A DNA stretch of 64,000 bases, taken from contig QCGK01000002.1 of NCBI GenBank assembly GCA_003279945.1, forward strand, positions 1 to 64,000, written 5' to 3'. Of the stretch, positions 17,823 through 26,174 are shown piece after piece (position 1 is the first letter of the stretch; each line of letters opens with the position of its first letter). The notes under the pieces were generated by a model. It saw only the letters and a list, made by a program, of their open reading frames with translations, searched no databases and was not told the DNA's origin. The DNA comes from Prochlorococcus sp. AG-388-A01. Lineage in GTDB: Bacteria > Cyanobacteriota > Cyanobacteriia > PCC-6307 > Cyanobiaceae. Both the position numbers and the translations under genes were made by a program.

Positions 17823-19117
17823 TGTTCATGGACGAAAATGAAGAATGGAAAAGTAAGTACATTGATTTAATGGCTTACGTTGAAGAACTAAAAGAAGCCT
17901 TAGAAACAGGTAGTAAAAAAACTATTAATGACCCATTTCAAGATTTATTAAACAAATTACTTTCAGCTATGAAAGCTAATAATGAAAATGAAGAAATGAA
18001 TTGTAGAGCACTTTTAAAAACGCAATACAAATTACAAGATCGGCAAATAGATCAAAAATTAATATCTACCCTTACTGCAAAGTCTTTTATTAAAAAAGTT
18101 CAATTAGAAAGTTCTATTAATTTAGAAACAGTTGAACCATTAACTTATTTAATGGACGGGTGGTTATTGAAGGGTGATATATCTCTTACCTATGGTTCTT
18201 ATGGTTCTGGTAAAACAACTCATGCTTTATATAAGGCATATAACTTTGCTCATGGAAAAAACATATTAGATAGAAGTACACCATGTAAAAAAGGTAAAAG
18301 TCTATTTATTTGTACTGATGGAGGGGTAGCACCTTTTAAAAAATCTATGAATGATTTAGGGCTACAGGATAGTGACCCCATATTTAAAAAGGGTGAAAAG
18401 CAGATGATATTTGTATGGGGCTATGAACCTAAACAACACTTTCTAGCTTGGTGTGCCAATGTTCATGGATTGCTTAAATTATCGAAATTTGTAAAAGAAG
18501 AAAAAATAGATTATGTGGTTATTGATAGTGCAAAAGCAGTATGTTCTAGGGCAGGTACTTCTTATCTGGATAATGATGCTGTAAGGTCACTTCTGCAATA
18601 CATAAGAGAGATTATTGCCTTTCCTAATAATTGCCATATAGAAATTCTTAGCCATGATGGTACAGCTAAAGGTGCTCATGCAGGTGCTAAAAGTTGGGCA
18701 GAAGAACCATCAATGGTAATGCACTTACAGGCTAAAAAAGATGAAGATACAAAAGAAAAGATAGGTGTTATAGCTGAATTTAAAAAAGATAGGGCAACAA
18801 ATATAGATTTCAATAGGACTATTACTTATAAATTAGTTGATGCTGAAATGGAGCTAGTCGAACAGAAGGAAATAGTAGGTAGCTGTGAAGATACGATTAT
18901 TTTAATTATGGAAAATTATCATATTCAAGGTTTAGATCGGGTTAGTAGAAAAATGATTGTTGATACTGCATTTAATGATTTTGAAAAAATAGCTAGAAAA
19001 ACAGTAGATAATACACTTGGCATTATGGTCAATAATGGAAGGCTAAAAAGATACCAGAAGGGATTTTATGGGTTTACTGATAGTGAGATACAAAAGATAG
19101 AAAATAGTTCCCGATAA
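17822..19117 (+). CDS. RepA/RecA-like AAA ATPase, satellite replication
   Basis: 431 aa. Walker A at residues ~130-138 (GSYGSGKTT), Walker B YVVIDS (~229-234), then ILSHDGTAKGAHAGAKSWAEE as the sensor/H-motif region. The fold matches the RepA hexameric helicase/AAA_25 group used by plasmids and satellites. A winged-helix-like C-terminus (KTVDNTLGIMVNNGRLKRYQKG) follows. The first ~23 residues (MDENEEWKSKY) are shared with satellite B, but the rest is not closely related. It overlaps the preceding gene by 1 bp. Iterons begin within its stop codon. Likely role: initiation or unwinding at the adjacent repeat region. Confidence 0.78.
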   Translation: MFMDENEEWKSKYIDLMAYVEELKEALETGSKKTINDPFQDLLNKLLSAMKANNENEEMNCRALLKTQYKLQDRQIDQKLISTLTAKSFIKKVQLESSINLETVEPLTYLMDGWLLKGDISLTYGSYGSGKTTHALYKAYNFAHGKNILDRSTPCKKGKSLFICTDGGVAPFKKSMNDLGLQDSDPIFKKGEKQMIFVWGYEPKQHFLAWCANVHGLLKLSKFVKEEKIDYVVIDSAKAVCSRAGTSYLDNDAVRSLLQYIREIIAFPNNCHIEILSHDGTAKGAHAGAKSWAEEPSMVMHLQAKKDEDTKEKIGVIAEFKKDRATNIDFNRTITYKLVDAEMELVEQKEIVGSCEDTIILIMENYHIQGLDRVSRKMIVDTAFNDFEKIARKTVDNTLGIMVNNGRLKRYQKGFYGFTDSEIQKIENSSR

Positions 19118-19361
19118 GTTCCCGATAAGTTCCCAGTAAAAAACTTCGGGAAGTGGTAAGAATCTAGTCATAGACTATTATCTTTGCTTGTTAGTTCCCG
19201 ATAGATAGAGAACACCCCTAAAATAAATACCACCTTTCTATCCTGTGGGAACTCACAGTACTAAATCTATTGATATGACTAACAAAACACGACTTCCCGA
19301 CCTATTCCCAATGGGAACTATGGGGTTAGTGGGTTTAGTGTAGTTAGTGCAGTTAGTGTAG
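19107..19361 (+). repeat. Iteron cluster, candidate replication origin of satellite A
   Basis: Three direct 11-mers GTTCCCGATAA / GTTCCCGATAA / GTTCCCAGT start at 19107, 19118, 19129; another is at 19194, and inverted or partial GGGAA/TTCCC units recur to 19318. Four tandem 9-mers of the TTAGTGTAG type follow (19326-19361). The 9-mer is the reverse complement of CTACACTAA, repeated at the same place in satellite B. Confidence 0.6.
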
Positions 19362-19369
19362 TCAGTTAA

Positions 19370-19480
19370 TTATTCATATTCCTTGTTTTGATCTAATAGT
19401 TCCCTTATATAAATATCTGCTAGTTCATTGTCGTACGTATTTTCTTTAATTTCTTCAATGATTGCGTCTAAATCTTCCAA
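19370..19480 (-). CDS. 36-aa divergent small protein of satellite A
   Basis: TTG start at 19480 (a further in-frame TTG lies 9 bp upstream behind AGGGG). Sequence ends NELADIYIRELLDQNKEYE, clearly related to the 42-aa product at 33923 and the 38-aa product at 51032. It reads leftward from the conserved non-coding block. Absent from satellite B. Function unknown; family conservation is the main support. Confidence 0.6.
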   Translation of the reverse strand: MEDLDAIIEEIKENTYDNELADIYIRELLDQNKEYE

Positions 19481-19484
19481 AATC

Positions 19485-19655
19485 GTCAACCCCTATGTGA
19501 CAGTTTTTTAGGACAAAATAAGCAGAAATAAGCCAGTTTTAGACCTATTTAGTAGCTAATAGACCCTACATAACGAAACATAGAACCATATAAGAAAAAA
19601 GCAATATTTTGGTCAGAAAATCAGGGTGTATAAGGGATTAGGTCAAATTGTTTTT
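19485..19655 (+). promoter_or_regulatory. Conserved non-coding block before the capsid module (satellite A)
   Basis: Starts GTCAACCCCTATGTGACAG, followed by a T run, AATAAGC/AATAAGCC repeats and, near 19590, ATATAAGAAAAAAGCAA. The same order occurs in satellite B (26317-26485) and, inverted, at 33770-33916. It probably carries the capsid promoter and/or a packaging or replication site. Confidence 0.55.
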
Positions 19656-19787
19656 ATGAACAGAAAGACTACCTATGACATTGATGATGACTTAATTGAT
19701 TCAGACATTAATGCCCTTAAATCGCCCCAATCAAGGCGGTATCAAAAACTAGAAAATTCAGAAGATTCTAATGACGAAAACTCCTGA
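19656..19787 (+). CDS. 43-aa protein coupled to the capsid gene (LKSPQSRR motif)
   Basis: ATG 19656 to TGA 19787, overlapping the capsid start by 17 bp. Composition: acidic N-terminus (DIDDDLIDSDI), then LKSPQSRRYQKLENSE. Satellite B has the same gene in the same overlap (26486), and a chromosomal 90-aa protein at 15412 contains the motif. Translational coupling to the capsid suggests an assembly role, for example scaffold- or portal-contact peptide. This is inference. Confidence 0.65.
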   Translation: MNRKTTYDIDDDLIDSDINALKSPQSRRYQKLENSEDSNDENS

Positions 19788-21381
19788 AAAATTACTAGAA
19801 ACTCGGTTTATTGATCTTATTGACGAAACTGCAGATGGCAAAACTGATGAATTAACTTTTTCATTTAGTTCTGAAACACCTGTAGCTAGAAATGGATTTA
19901 GTGAAGTACTAGACCATGACGTTAGTTCAGTTGATTTATCGAGACTCAATAATAGTGCTCCTTTCTTGTTTAACCATGACATGAATCAACCCATAGGCAG
20001 GGTCAAACGTGCATGGATAGAAAACAGAAAAGGTAGAGCAACTATTGAATGGGGTTCTAGTGATTTAGCACAACAGCTAAGACGTGATGTAGAAACTGGT
20101 GTTTTAAGAAATATCAGCGTGGGCTACACCATAGAAAAAACTGAAGAAGATGAAGATGGAAACATGAGAGCCATGATCTGGCAACCACATGAACTGTCTT
20201 TAGTTTCAATACCTGCTGATACCAATGTTGGTGTCGACAGAAGCCTACCCACAGATAAACCATTAAATGAAAGAGCTATGCCCTTAGAAAGTTATGCACC
20301 AGATCATCTTTATTCACAAAAAGAAGATGAATTTACAAGAGAATCAAGGAATTTTTCAATAGTTAAGGCTGTACAAGGTCTTACAAGTGGAAGAATGTCA
20401 GGTAGAGAATTAGAAATCCAACAGGAGCTATCTCGCAAAAATGGTAGAAGTTCACAGGGTGTTTTTGTTCCTTCTGAAAGTTGGAAAACAAGAGACTATG
20501 TAAAAGGTACAGCTACAGCAGGTGGCAACTTAGTCGGTACTTCTCATTTACCCGATAACTTTGTTGATGTTCTTAGAGCTAAATCAGTAGTCACAGAATT
20601 AGGTGCAACAATTTTGCCTGGACTAATTGGTGATACTTCTATACCTACAAGAACAGCAGGGGCTACTGCATATTTTGTAGCTGAATCTGGTTCTGTTACT
20701 GAAAGTACAGGCACATTTGGAACTATCTCTATGTCACCAAAAGTAATGGGTGCATTTAGTAAGTTTTCTCATTTAATGAAGTTACAGGCAACACCTGAAA
20801 TAGAAGGTCTAATACGTGATGACTTTATTTCTACACTTGCTACAAAACTTGATTCAGTTGCCTTAAATGGTGGCGGTTCTAATGAACCAGATGGAATCCT
20901 ACAAACTACAGGCATAGGTTCAGTAGCCATTGGAACTAATGGTGGAGCTATAACCTTAGATAAAGTTTTAGACCTAAAACAAACTGTAGCTGTAGATAAT
21001 GCTGACGTTGCTTCTTGTGCTTTTGTCACTAATACAGCAGTAGAAAATGCTTTATCTAAATTAAAAGATGGCAACTCTGCTTATCACCTAAGTCCTTATG
21101 CGGGTGCTATTGGTAGCCAACAGATCGCTAACAGATCATTCATGGTATCTAACAACGTGCCTTCTAACTTAACTAAGGGTTCTAGTTCTGGTGTTTGTAG
21201 TGCATTGATCTATGGAAACTTTAGTGATTTATTGATCGGACTTTTCTCTGACGCAGAAATTTTGGTTGATCCATACACCCTTTCACAGACAGGTGTTACA
21301 TCAGTAAGAATCTTACAGGCAATAGATGTAAAGGTTAGACACGCTGAATCATTCGGAGCTATCCAAGACATCACAACATAA
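19771..21381 (+). CDS. Fused HK97-type prohead protease and major capsid protein (satellite A)
   Basis: 536 aa. Residues ~10-160 match the HK97 prohead protease family: PFLFNHDMNQPIGRV includes the catalytic-type His, VGYTIEKTE follows, and HELSLVSIPADTNVGV carries the Ser. A linker of ~80 residues could act as scaffold. Residues ~235-536 are an HK97-fold capsid domain (GGNLVGTSHLPDNFVDVLRAKSVVTELGA, AALNGGGSNEPDGIL-type loop near 365, SGVCSALIYGNFSDLLIGLFS, C-terminal RHAESFGAIQDI). Protease and capsid are usually separate genes; fusion is known in some phages and gene-transfer-like elements. It is the only structural gene seen in the element. Confidence 0.88.
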   Translation: MTKTPEKLLETRFIDLIDETADGKTDELTFSFSSETPVARNGFSEVLDHDVSSVDLSRLNNSAPFLFNHDMNQPIGRVKRAWIENRKGRATIEWGSSDLAQQLRRDVETGVLRNISVGYTIEKTEEDEDGNMRAMIWQPHELSLVSIPADTNVGVDRSLPTDKPLNERAMPLESYAPDHLYSQKEDEFTRESRNFSIVKAVQGLTSGRMSGRELEIQQELSRKNGRSSQGVFVPSESWKTRDYVKGTATAGGNLVGTSHLPDNFVDVLRAKSVVTELGATILPGLIGDTSIPTRTAGATAYFVAESGSVTESTGTFGTISMSPKVMGAFSKFSHLMKLQATPEIEGLIRDDFISTLATKLDSVALNGGGSNEPDGILQTTGIGSVAIGTNGGAITLDKVLDLKQTVAVDNADVASCAFVTNTAVENALSKLKDGNSAYHLSPYAGAIGSQQIANRSFMVSNNVPSNLTKGSSSGVCSALIYGNFSDLLIGLFSDAEILVDPYTLSQTGVTSVRILQAIDVKVRHAESFGAIQDITT

Positions 21382-21520
21382 GTATTAGAGGGTAATAAGT
21401 TGGGTATATCTTTTGGGTCGATCAGATATACCTTAATGGTGTTTACTACCACCGCACCTAAGTACATAGTTAAGCAGATTGGGCTCTGTAGCTTATTGCC
21501 CTCGACCCTATACTTTTATT
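21382..21520 (+). ncRNA. Pseudoknotted structured RNA after the capsid gene (satellite A)
   Basis: P1: GAGGGTAATAAG (21388-21399) pairs with CTTATTGCCCTC (21492-21503), 12 bp with one G-U. P2: GGTATATC (21403-21410) with GATATACC (21425-21432). The P2 loop GGGTCGA (21415-21421) is complementary to TCGACCC (21502-21508), just beyond P1. The satellite B copy keeps all three helices through compensatory changes. It could be an autonomous sRNA or a cis element of the capsid mRNA 3' region. Confidence 0.7.
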
Positions 21521-21566
21521 GATTGACAGTTGATCGCACTTAGAGGGTTTTATAGCCCTCTTTTTA
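21521..21566 (+). promoter_or_regulatory. GATTGACAG leader with hairpin (satellite A)
   Basis: GATTGACAGTTGATCGCA followed by AGAGGG (21542) ... CCCTCT (21556) and a T run, then ATG. Here the downstream frame is only ten codons, so the original cargo gene is gone. The hairpin may terminate the capsid transcript. Confidence 0.65.
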
Positions 21567-21695
21567 TGTCTAAAAAAAGTTGCTTAGGTACCTTTTGACT
21601 ATTTCAATGTGGGTCATCAGAAATCGCTTTTATTATTTAGCGTCAGCGATTATTAGAAATAGACAGCGTCTAAGCAGATATAAAGCAAAATAAAG
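21567..21695. other. Short spacer between leader and HTH gene
   Basis: Contains the ten-codon frame after the leader and several imperfect palindromes built on AGCGATT/AATCGCT (21625-21660). No gene was seen. Confidence 0.3.
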
Positions 21696-21944
21696 CTATT
21701 TAGCGAGATTTACGTAGAGATTAAGGTCATAGTCGTTAAGGGGTATGTAATTGGTTGCAGTTAAATTATTTTCAATATGTTTGGCTAAAGTAACACCCTT
21801 AATTTCACCCATATAAAGGTATTTTTTATCATTAATACGTCTTATATAAGGCTCTAATATTCCTTTGTCTTTTAGCTGATAAATACTAGCTCTGGATTTA
21901 AAACCTAAGCACTTATATGCTTCTGTAAAAGTACACAACATCAT
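21696..21944 (-). CDS. Small HTH protein next to integrase A
   Basis: 82 aa. N-terminal helix-turn-helix FTEAYKCLGFKSRASIYQLKDKG is typical of AlpA/MerR-like excisionase folds. Shares its start with the integrase stop (overlap of one base), so both come from one leftward transcript. It may be the recombination directionality factor or an integrase regulator. Confidence 0.62.
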   Translation of the reverse strand: MMLCTFTEAYKCLGFKSRASIYQLKDKGILEPYIRRINDKKYLYMGEIKGVTLAKHIENNLTATNYIPLNDYDLNLYVNLAK

Positions 21945-23131
21945 TAAACCAACTGATTAGCTTTTGCGTAAATGTCTACTGTTCCATCAGGAGCAAATCG
22001 GGCATAGTTATCTAAATGAACCTCTACAGAATGACCCATTGATGAAGCGATATTTGCAATAGGAATACCATTAGCATGACTTTCTTTACTGTATCTATGC
22101 CTAAATGAATAAGGTACAGCGTGTTGTCCTATCAATAATGCTTCATCTTTTATTTGCTTATAAATAGTCTTTCTTTTTATATGAGTAAGTATTGCCATAC
22201 CTGCAGCTCCTTCCTGTCCTAAAGGTGGTAACTTTTCACCTATTTCTAATCTTTGCTGTAATTTCCAATTTATTGGTTTTCCATCTATATCTTTAACAAA
22301 TAAAGGGTTTAATCTTCTTGGTTCTGTTCTTTCACCTTTATTACCACCCTTACTTTTTCTATAGATAGACCATAATTCCTTACCTGCTGTACCTTCCATA
22401 ATTCTTAAATGTCTTAGTTCTTCTGGTCTTAATCCATAAACAGCCATTAACTGATATGCAAACTTCCATTGTTCATCTGTTTCACCTTCTATAAGACTAA
22501 TTATCTGTTGATCGCTAAATGCATAACCAACTTTCTTAGGTTTTCTTACTTCTGGAACTATTGCAGGTGGAGCATAACAGTTAGGTAACTTAGCTCTTAA
22601 AACAGCCCAATTAAGAAACTTATTTAATGACCTTCTTTGTATTTGTCTTTGCCTAGAGCCCTGCTCCCATTGTTGTAATGCCTTCATCATTAAATCTTCA
22701 CCATCAACAGGTTTATGTTTCTTTCTATCTAATAATTCTTTTGCTTTATATAAAACTGGTAAATAGGATTTATTCCATGTTTGATCTGATGCATTAGGTA
22801 CAAAATTTCTAAATTCTTTGATTAAATCAGAAAATTCTACTTGGCTATCACCTGATACTTTTACCTCTTCACAAGCTCTTGTTAGTTGCCTTGTATTGCC
22901 ATCATAAAATCTTTTATATATTTGCTGTATTTCTGGAATAGCGGCAGAAAAACCTTTTTTAGACCACTCAAAAGGTAAAAGCCTGGTCTGTTTCTTGCCA
23001 TTATCTTTTACCTGCAATCTTATAGAGCCATTATGTTCACCAACAGACCATTGATGATGTTCTTCCATTGATTGTCTAAGTAAATCTCTATATTCTTTTA
23101 CCCATGTATCTGTTTGAGTTAGCTTTGGCAT
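21944..23131 (-). CDS. int: Tyrosine recombinase (integrase) of satellite A
   Basis: 395 aa. An N-terminal arm-binding region and SAM-like core-binding domain precede the catalytic domain: Arg in YGLRPEELRHL (residue ~244), Lys near KSKGGNKG, the box YSFRHRYSKESH, His in SSMGHS, and the nucleophile Tyr in LDNYARF. All catalytic positions are present. It sits at the right end reading inward, 155 bp from the right att. A sequence like the att core overlaps its start codon region. It catalyses integration at the tRNA-Pro 3' end. Confidence 0.93.
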   Translation of the reverse strand: MPKLTQTDTWVKEYRDLLRQSMEEHHQWSVGEHNGSIRLQVKDNGKKQTRLLPFEWSKKGFSAAIPEIQQIYKRFYDGNTRQLTRACEEVKVSGDSQVEFSDLIKEFRNFVPNASDQTWNKSYLPVLYKAKELLDRKKHKPVDGEDLMMKALQQWEQGSRQRQIQRRSLNKFLNWAVLRAKLPNCYAPPAIVPEVRKPKKVGYAFSDQQIISLIEGETDEQWKFAYQLMAVYGLRPEELRHLRIMEGTAGKELWSIYRKSKGGNKGERTEPRRLNPLFVKDIDGKPINWKLQQRLEIGEKLPPLGQEGAAGMAILTHIKRKTIYKQIKDEALLIGQHAVPYSFRHRYSKESHANGIPIANIASSMGHSVEVHLDNYARFAPDGTVDIYAKANQLV

Positions 23132-23145
23132 GAGAGCACTAGGTC
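23122..23145 (-). promoter_or_regulatory. att-like sequence across the integrase A start codon
   Basis: GCTTTGG-CATGA-GAGCACTAGGTC resembles the att core GCTTTGGGAGCACTAGGTC with a five-base insertion that holds the start codon (CAT on the plus strand). Satellite B has a weaker version at 29957. It may be an autoregulatory binding site of the integrase. Confidence 0.5.
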
Positions 23146-23162
23146 ATCTGATTAACTCTATT

Positions 23163-23183
23163 GTGGTATAGCTGTGGTATAGG
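23163..23183. promoter_or_regulatory. Integrase arm-type sites, right end of satellite A
   Basis: GTGGTATAGCT (23163) and GTGGTATAGG (23174), direct repeats 11 bp apart, the same units as the left end (16437). Confidence 0.65.
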
Positions 23184-23285
23184 GTCAAGAATTTGTCAAT
23201 ATATTGTGATATAGGTCGGAAGTAAAATATAGCTATATCAACTGGTATCACTTATAAAAGCTAGTTATAGCAATAAATGACATAT

Positions 23286-23330
23286 TGCTTTGGGAGCACT
23301 AGGTCGCAGGTTCGAATCCTGTCGCCCCGA
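23286..23330 (+). repeat. tRNA-Pro 3'-end repeat (att copy 3, A/B junction)
   Basis: 45 nt identical to the tRNA end, shared as the right end of satellite A and left end of satellite B. The TTGGGTTTTCAGCGAATG flank follows. Confidence 0.93.
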
Positions 23331-23359
23331 TTGGGTTTTCAGCGAATGGCAAATATTAC

Positions 23360-23429
23360 AATACGAAAGCAATACGAATAACAAAACCTCTTCTGGACAA
23401 TTTAACTAAGTTATAGAAAGCCTTTCGTA
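23360..23429. promoter_or_regulatory. Integrase arm-type sites, left end of satellite B
   Basis: AATACGAAAGC (23360) and AATACGAATAA (23371), 11 bp apart, plus inverted CTTTCGTA at 23422-23429. The unit differs from satellite A but matches the right end of B (29993), so each integrase seems to have its own arm sequence. Confidence 0.62.
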
Positions 23430-23517
23430 CCAATCCAGTTTTGTAGGGTTGTATTTTAAATAGTTCGGTTTATTATTTATACAACTAAGTAGTTTTCTTA
23501 GAAGTACACTTACGACC

Positions 23518-23700
23518 TTCCAAGCATAAAAAAGGTAGCTTTGACCTCTTGGAAAAAATGTAAATGTCGGATGACGTTTCGATAGCTCCGACTACCACAA
23601 GCAATGGTTAACCGACTGGGGGAAGTTCCCAACGATACGAAACACAGGGAGTAGGAGTTAATGGTGATGCCCCCCTTTCCTACCTGAGATTGGCAAACCT
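23518..23700 (+). ncRNA. Candidate structured RNA near the left end of satellite B
   Basis: GC-richer than its surroundings, no long ORF. Helices by eye: TTCCAAG (23518) with CTTGGAA (23548); GTCGGA (23566) with TCCGAC (23587); GGGAAGTTCCC (about 23620); GTAGGA (23651) with TCCTAC (23678). The loop GTTTCG (23576) can pair with CGAAAC (23638), a possible pseudoknot. No counterpart in satellite A, so covariation cannot be tested here. Strand is assumed from the operon. Confidence 0.5.
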
Positions 23701-23767
23701 AAGAAAATTGCATCAACTTCCGACTCATAGGACAAGGTGTGAGGGAGATTAGGGATATAGAAATGTT

Positions 23768-24037
23768 ATGTCTATTAAAAAGAATAAGAGGTTTTTTACT
23801 ACCTCCGAAACAGTCAATTTGACTAATTTAAGTAGAACTCGCCTAATGGAACTAAAACTTTCTGGCGATCTTGTTGCAGGTACACATTGGGTTTATCTCG
23901 GTGGCAATATTAAAAGCAAAATTGGTTGGGATGTATCAGAAATTGAAAAATGGATGGTAGAAAAAACTAAAAAGTTTTTAACCACTCCTGAAGAAGCAAT
24001 AGCTCAAATAGAAACCTATGCAGAAGCAGGAGCATAG
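23768..24037 (+). CDS. Excisionase/AlpA-like DNA-binding protein (satellite B)
   Basis: 89 aa. HTH TTSETVNLTNLSRTRLMELK, then GTHWVYLGG and IGWDVSEIEKW, the same architecture as the satellite A protein at 16687 though sequence identity is modest. First gene of the rightward operon, 67 bp after the candidate RNA. Confidence 0.7.
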   Translation: MSIKKNKRFFTTSETVNLTNLSRTRLMELKLSGDLVAGTHWVYLGGNIKSKIGWDVSEIEKWMVEKTKKFLTTPEEAIAQIETYAEAGA

Positions 24038-24039
24038 TA

Positions 24040-24285
24040 ATGTCCAAAAATTCAGAATGGCATATTAAAAGGGAAGAAAAAAATCTACTACTTTTAGAGA
24101 CTTCAAGAACTCTATTTGCTCTAGCTGAAAGAACACATCCAAATGGAAATATTCTTAGTTGGTTAGTTCTAACAAGAAATTCTTTAACGACTTATTTCCC
24201 TGAGGTAGTTCCTCCAAAAATCGAATCTGTACTTTCTCAAATAATTGAGGAATTTTTCTGTGGAGAGGTATTAAATGATGCCTGA
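24040..24285 (+). CDS. Satellite B operon protein, hypothetical (81 aa)
   Basis: ATG 2 bp after the HTH stop; overlaps the next gene by 11 bp exactly as in satellite A. The sequence (LLLETSRTLFALAERTHPNG..) does not look like the 105-aa gene in the same slot of A. Function unknown. Confidence 0.6.
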   Translation: MSKNSEWHIKREEKNLLLLETSRTLFALAERTHPNGNILSWLVLTRNSLTTYFPEVVPPKIESVLSQIIEEFFCGEVLNDA

Positions 24286-24592
24286 GTTCCAAAAGGAAAA
24301 AAATCTTGCCATCACTAAACAGACCTTCGAAATGTTGGTTAATAATGTGATGGAAGAATATAGACCTTATTTAAAAACTGATGCTGAATTACTTTTAGGT
24401 ACGAATCTTGCTCACATGGTCGTTAAAGTAAATGCCCTGATTCTTGAGTATGACGAACTTAGAAAAGGCTATATGGATTTATGTAAGGCGAATGATGAAC
24501 ATAAACAGTTATTGCTAGAACTGGCTACACAACAAAAAAAACAAAATACCTTTTACACCAAAAAAATTAGAAACATTGAAAGAAGACTATGA
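24275..24592 (+). CDS. Conserved satellite protein, helical (105 aa)
   Basis: Near-identical partner of the satellite A product at 17260 (about eight substitutions, mostly conservative or near the helix ends). Nucleotide identity is also very high, suggesting recent recombination or strong constraint. Function unknown. Confidence 0.7.
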   Translation: MMPEFQKEKNLAITKQTFEMLVNNVMEEYRPYLKTDAELLLGTNLAHMVVKVNALILEYDELRKGYMDLCKANDEHKQLLLELATQQKKQNTFYTKKIRNIERRL

Positions 24593-24834
24593 AAAAAGCC
24601 CTGTTGTGCGGACAAGGCTCTAACAATGATGGTTGCAAACTAATTGTAAGTTACACATCACTTGATAGCCATTGTCCTGACCTTATTCCAGAAAATAAAA
24701 CAGAAATCATAGTGTGGGTCTGGGATTGTCGTATTCAAAAAGCCAAAAAACACAAACTTGCCTGGTTTTTTACATCAACTATTCAATCAATGATTGATAC
24801 AAGAAATCGCATTAAATCAGGGGGTAAAAAGTAA
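24589..24834 (+). CDS. Conserved satellite protein (81 aa)
   Basis: Partner of 17577. Conserved MKKALLCGQG start, SHCPDLIPENKTEIIVWVWD core and a DTRNRIKSGG C-terminus. Overlaps the preceding gene by 4 bp and the ATPase start by 1 bp. Confidence 0.68.
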   Translation: MKKALLCGQGSNNDGCKLIVSYTSLDSHCPDLIPENKTEIIVWVWDCRIQKAKKHKLAWFFTSTIQSMIDTRNRIKSGGKK

Positions 24835-26174
24835 TGTACATGGATGAAAACGAAGAGTACAAAAGTAAGTACTTTGATTTATTAGCTCACGTTGAAGAAT
24901 TAAAGGAAAAAAATCAAAATTCTGAACCTGATAAACCTAAAGAAAAACTCGACCCTATAGAACAAAGATTATTTGCTTTAGATGAAGCTCTAGAAAAACT
25001 ATTTATTGGTAAGGAAAGAGTTGATTTTAAAAACAGATTAATTTTCGCCAAAGAATACGCTAATTCTTTAAAAATAAAAATTACTTCTGAAGAATTAAAG
25101 CTGAGAATTTGGGATGCCAGAAAAAGAGTAGAGGGGAATACTGAAGATTATTCTCCTGATGACATTATTGAAGCCCCACCTCATGTTTGGTCATGGGAAA
25201 AACTAATAATGATGTCAGATACTAATTTAATTTCTGCATCACCAAAAGTAGGAAAAACTACGCTACTCATTGAAATGATTAGTAAATGGGCTAGAGGTGA
25301 AGATGAATTTTTAGGTCATAAATTTACTGGTAAATGTCCAGATGTAGTTCTTATTGGAACTGATATGCCAAATAGTAGATGGATGCCCTTACTTTATAAG
25401 TTTGGATTAGCCGAAAAAGTATCTGAAACAGGATACAGATTTCTTAAACCAATAATTCATTTATTTACTACTGATAGACCATTACATTTAGACGATCAGG
25501 GGCTCTCAAAAATTGCGGATATTGTAGAAAAAAATCCAAACTGTATATGTTTATGGGATTCTTATGCAGCCTGTTGCCCTAATGGAATTGACGAAAAATC
25601 TAACTACTTTAGTCAACCACTAGATGATCTTAAAGAAGTTACCGCACCCCATAAAGTAACTAATCTGATTGTTCATCATTCTGGAACTGAAGGGTCTAGA
25701 AGTAATGATGCTGTTAGAGCTAGTAGAGGGCATAGTTCATTACCTGCTGCAGTTAGTCAACTTCTAGCTATGAGATGGCATAACAAAGAAGATGACTTGG
25801 AAGATAATCGGATTATTTTGCATACGAAAGGCAGGGGTGATGAAGGTATCCATTTAGTAGTTGAACAAAATGATTATGGCTTTGAACTGAAAGGTACTTT
25901 TGCAGAAGTTATGCAGGGTCAAAAATTAGAAAAAATAATAAATGGATTAACTGAAAGACAACAGGATGTATATGAAATTATTGAAGAGCATCCTATCGAC
26001 TTTATAACTCCTACTGAATTATCTAAAAAAGTTGAATTTGCAGAAAAAGAGAAAACTAATCTTGATTTATGTAGAAGAACTTTAGACCAACTAGTTAAAA
26101 AGAGGTTAGTACAGAAAGAAAAAGGTTCTGGAGATAAAAACTCTATAGAAAATAGATATAGGAAACTACACTAA
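24834..26174 (+). CDS. RepA/RecA-like AAA ATPase, satellite B
   Basis: 446 aa. Walker A SASPKVGKTTL (~residues 134-144), Walker B CICLWDSYAA, and HHSGTEGSRSNDAVRASRGHS as the distal RecA-fold motif, all typical of the AAA_25/RepA helicase group. A C-terminal winged-helix-like part follows (TPTELSKKVEFAE.., LDQLVKKRLVQKEKG). The first ~23 residues match the satellite A ATPase, but the rest is a different subfamily, so the junction lies inside the gene. 9-mer iterons begin in its last codons. Confidence 0.8.
   Translation: MYMDENEEYKSKYFDLLAHVEELKEKNQNSEPDKPKEKLDPIEQRLFALDEALEKLFIGKERVDFKNRLIFAKEYANSLKIKITSEELKLRIWDARKRVEGNTEDYSPDDIIEAPPHVWSWEKLIMMSDTNLISASPKVGKTTLLIEMISKWARGEDEFLGHKFTGKCPDVVLIGTDMPNSRWMPLLYKFGLAEKVSETGYRFLKPIIHLFTTDRPLHLDDQGLSKIADIVEKNPNCICLWDSYAACCPNGIDEKSNYFSQPLDDLKEVTAPHKVTNLIVHHSGTEGSRSNDAVRASRGHSSLPAAVSQLLAMRWHNKEDDLEDNRIILHTKGRGDEGIHLVVEQNDYGFELKGTFAEVMQGQKLEKIINGLTERQQDVYEIIEEHPIDFITPTELSKKVEFAEKEKTNLDLCRRTLDQLVKKRLVQKEKGSGDKNSIENRYRKLH

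Larger units (their letters stand above)
16361..23330 (+). mobile_element. Capsid-encoding satellite A (tycheposon/PICI-like)
   Basis: A 7-kb element bounded by direct 45-nt tRNA-Pro ends. Content in order: arm sites, excisionase-like HTH, three small genes, RepA-like ATPase, iterons, small divergent gene, 43-aa gene, protease-capsid fusion, structured RNA, leader, HTH gene (minus), tyrosine integrase (minus). No terminase, portal, tail or lysis gene was seen. Intact genes and perfect att repeats suggest it is recent and possibly active. It shares its right att with satellite B. Confidence 0.88.

Noticed and set aside
19107..19361. Clustered short repeats considered as a CRISPR array
   Set aside because: Units are 9-11 bp with no 20-40-bp spacers, and no cas genes are near. 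Iterons fit better.
21382..21520. Post-capsid RNA considered as a glutamine-type riboswitch or tmRNA
   Set aside because: The conserved core sequences I know for these are absent and no tag reading frame is visible; left as unclassified.
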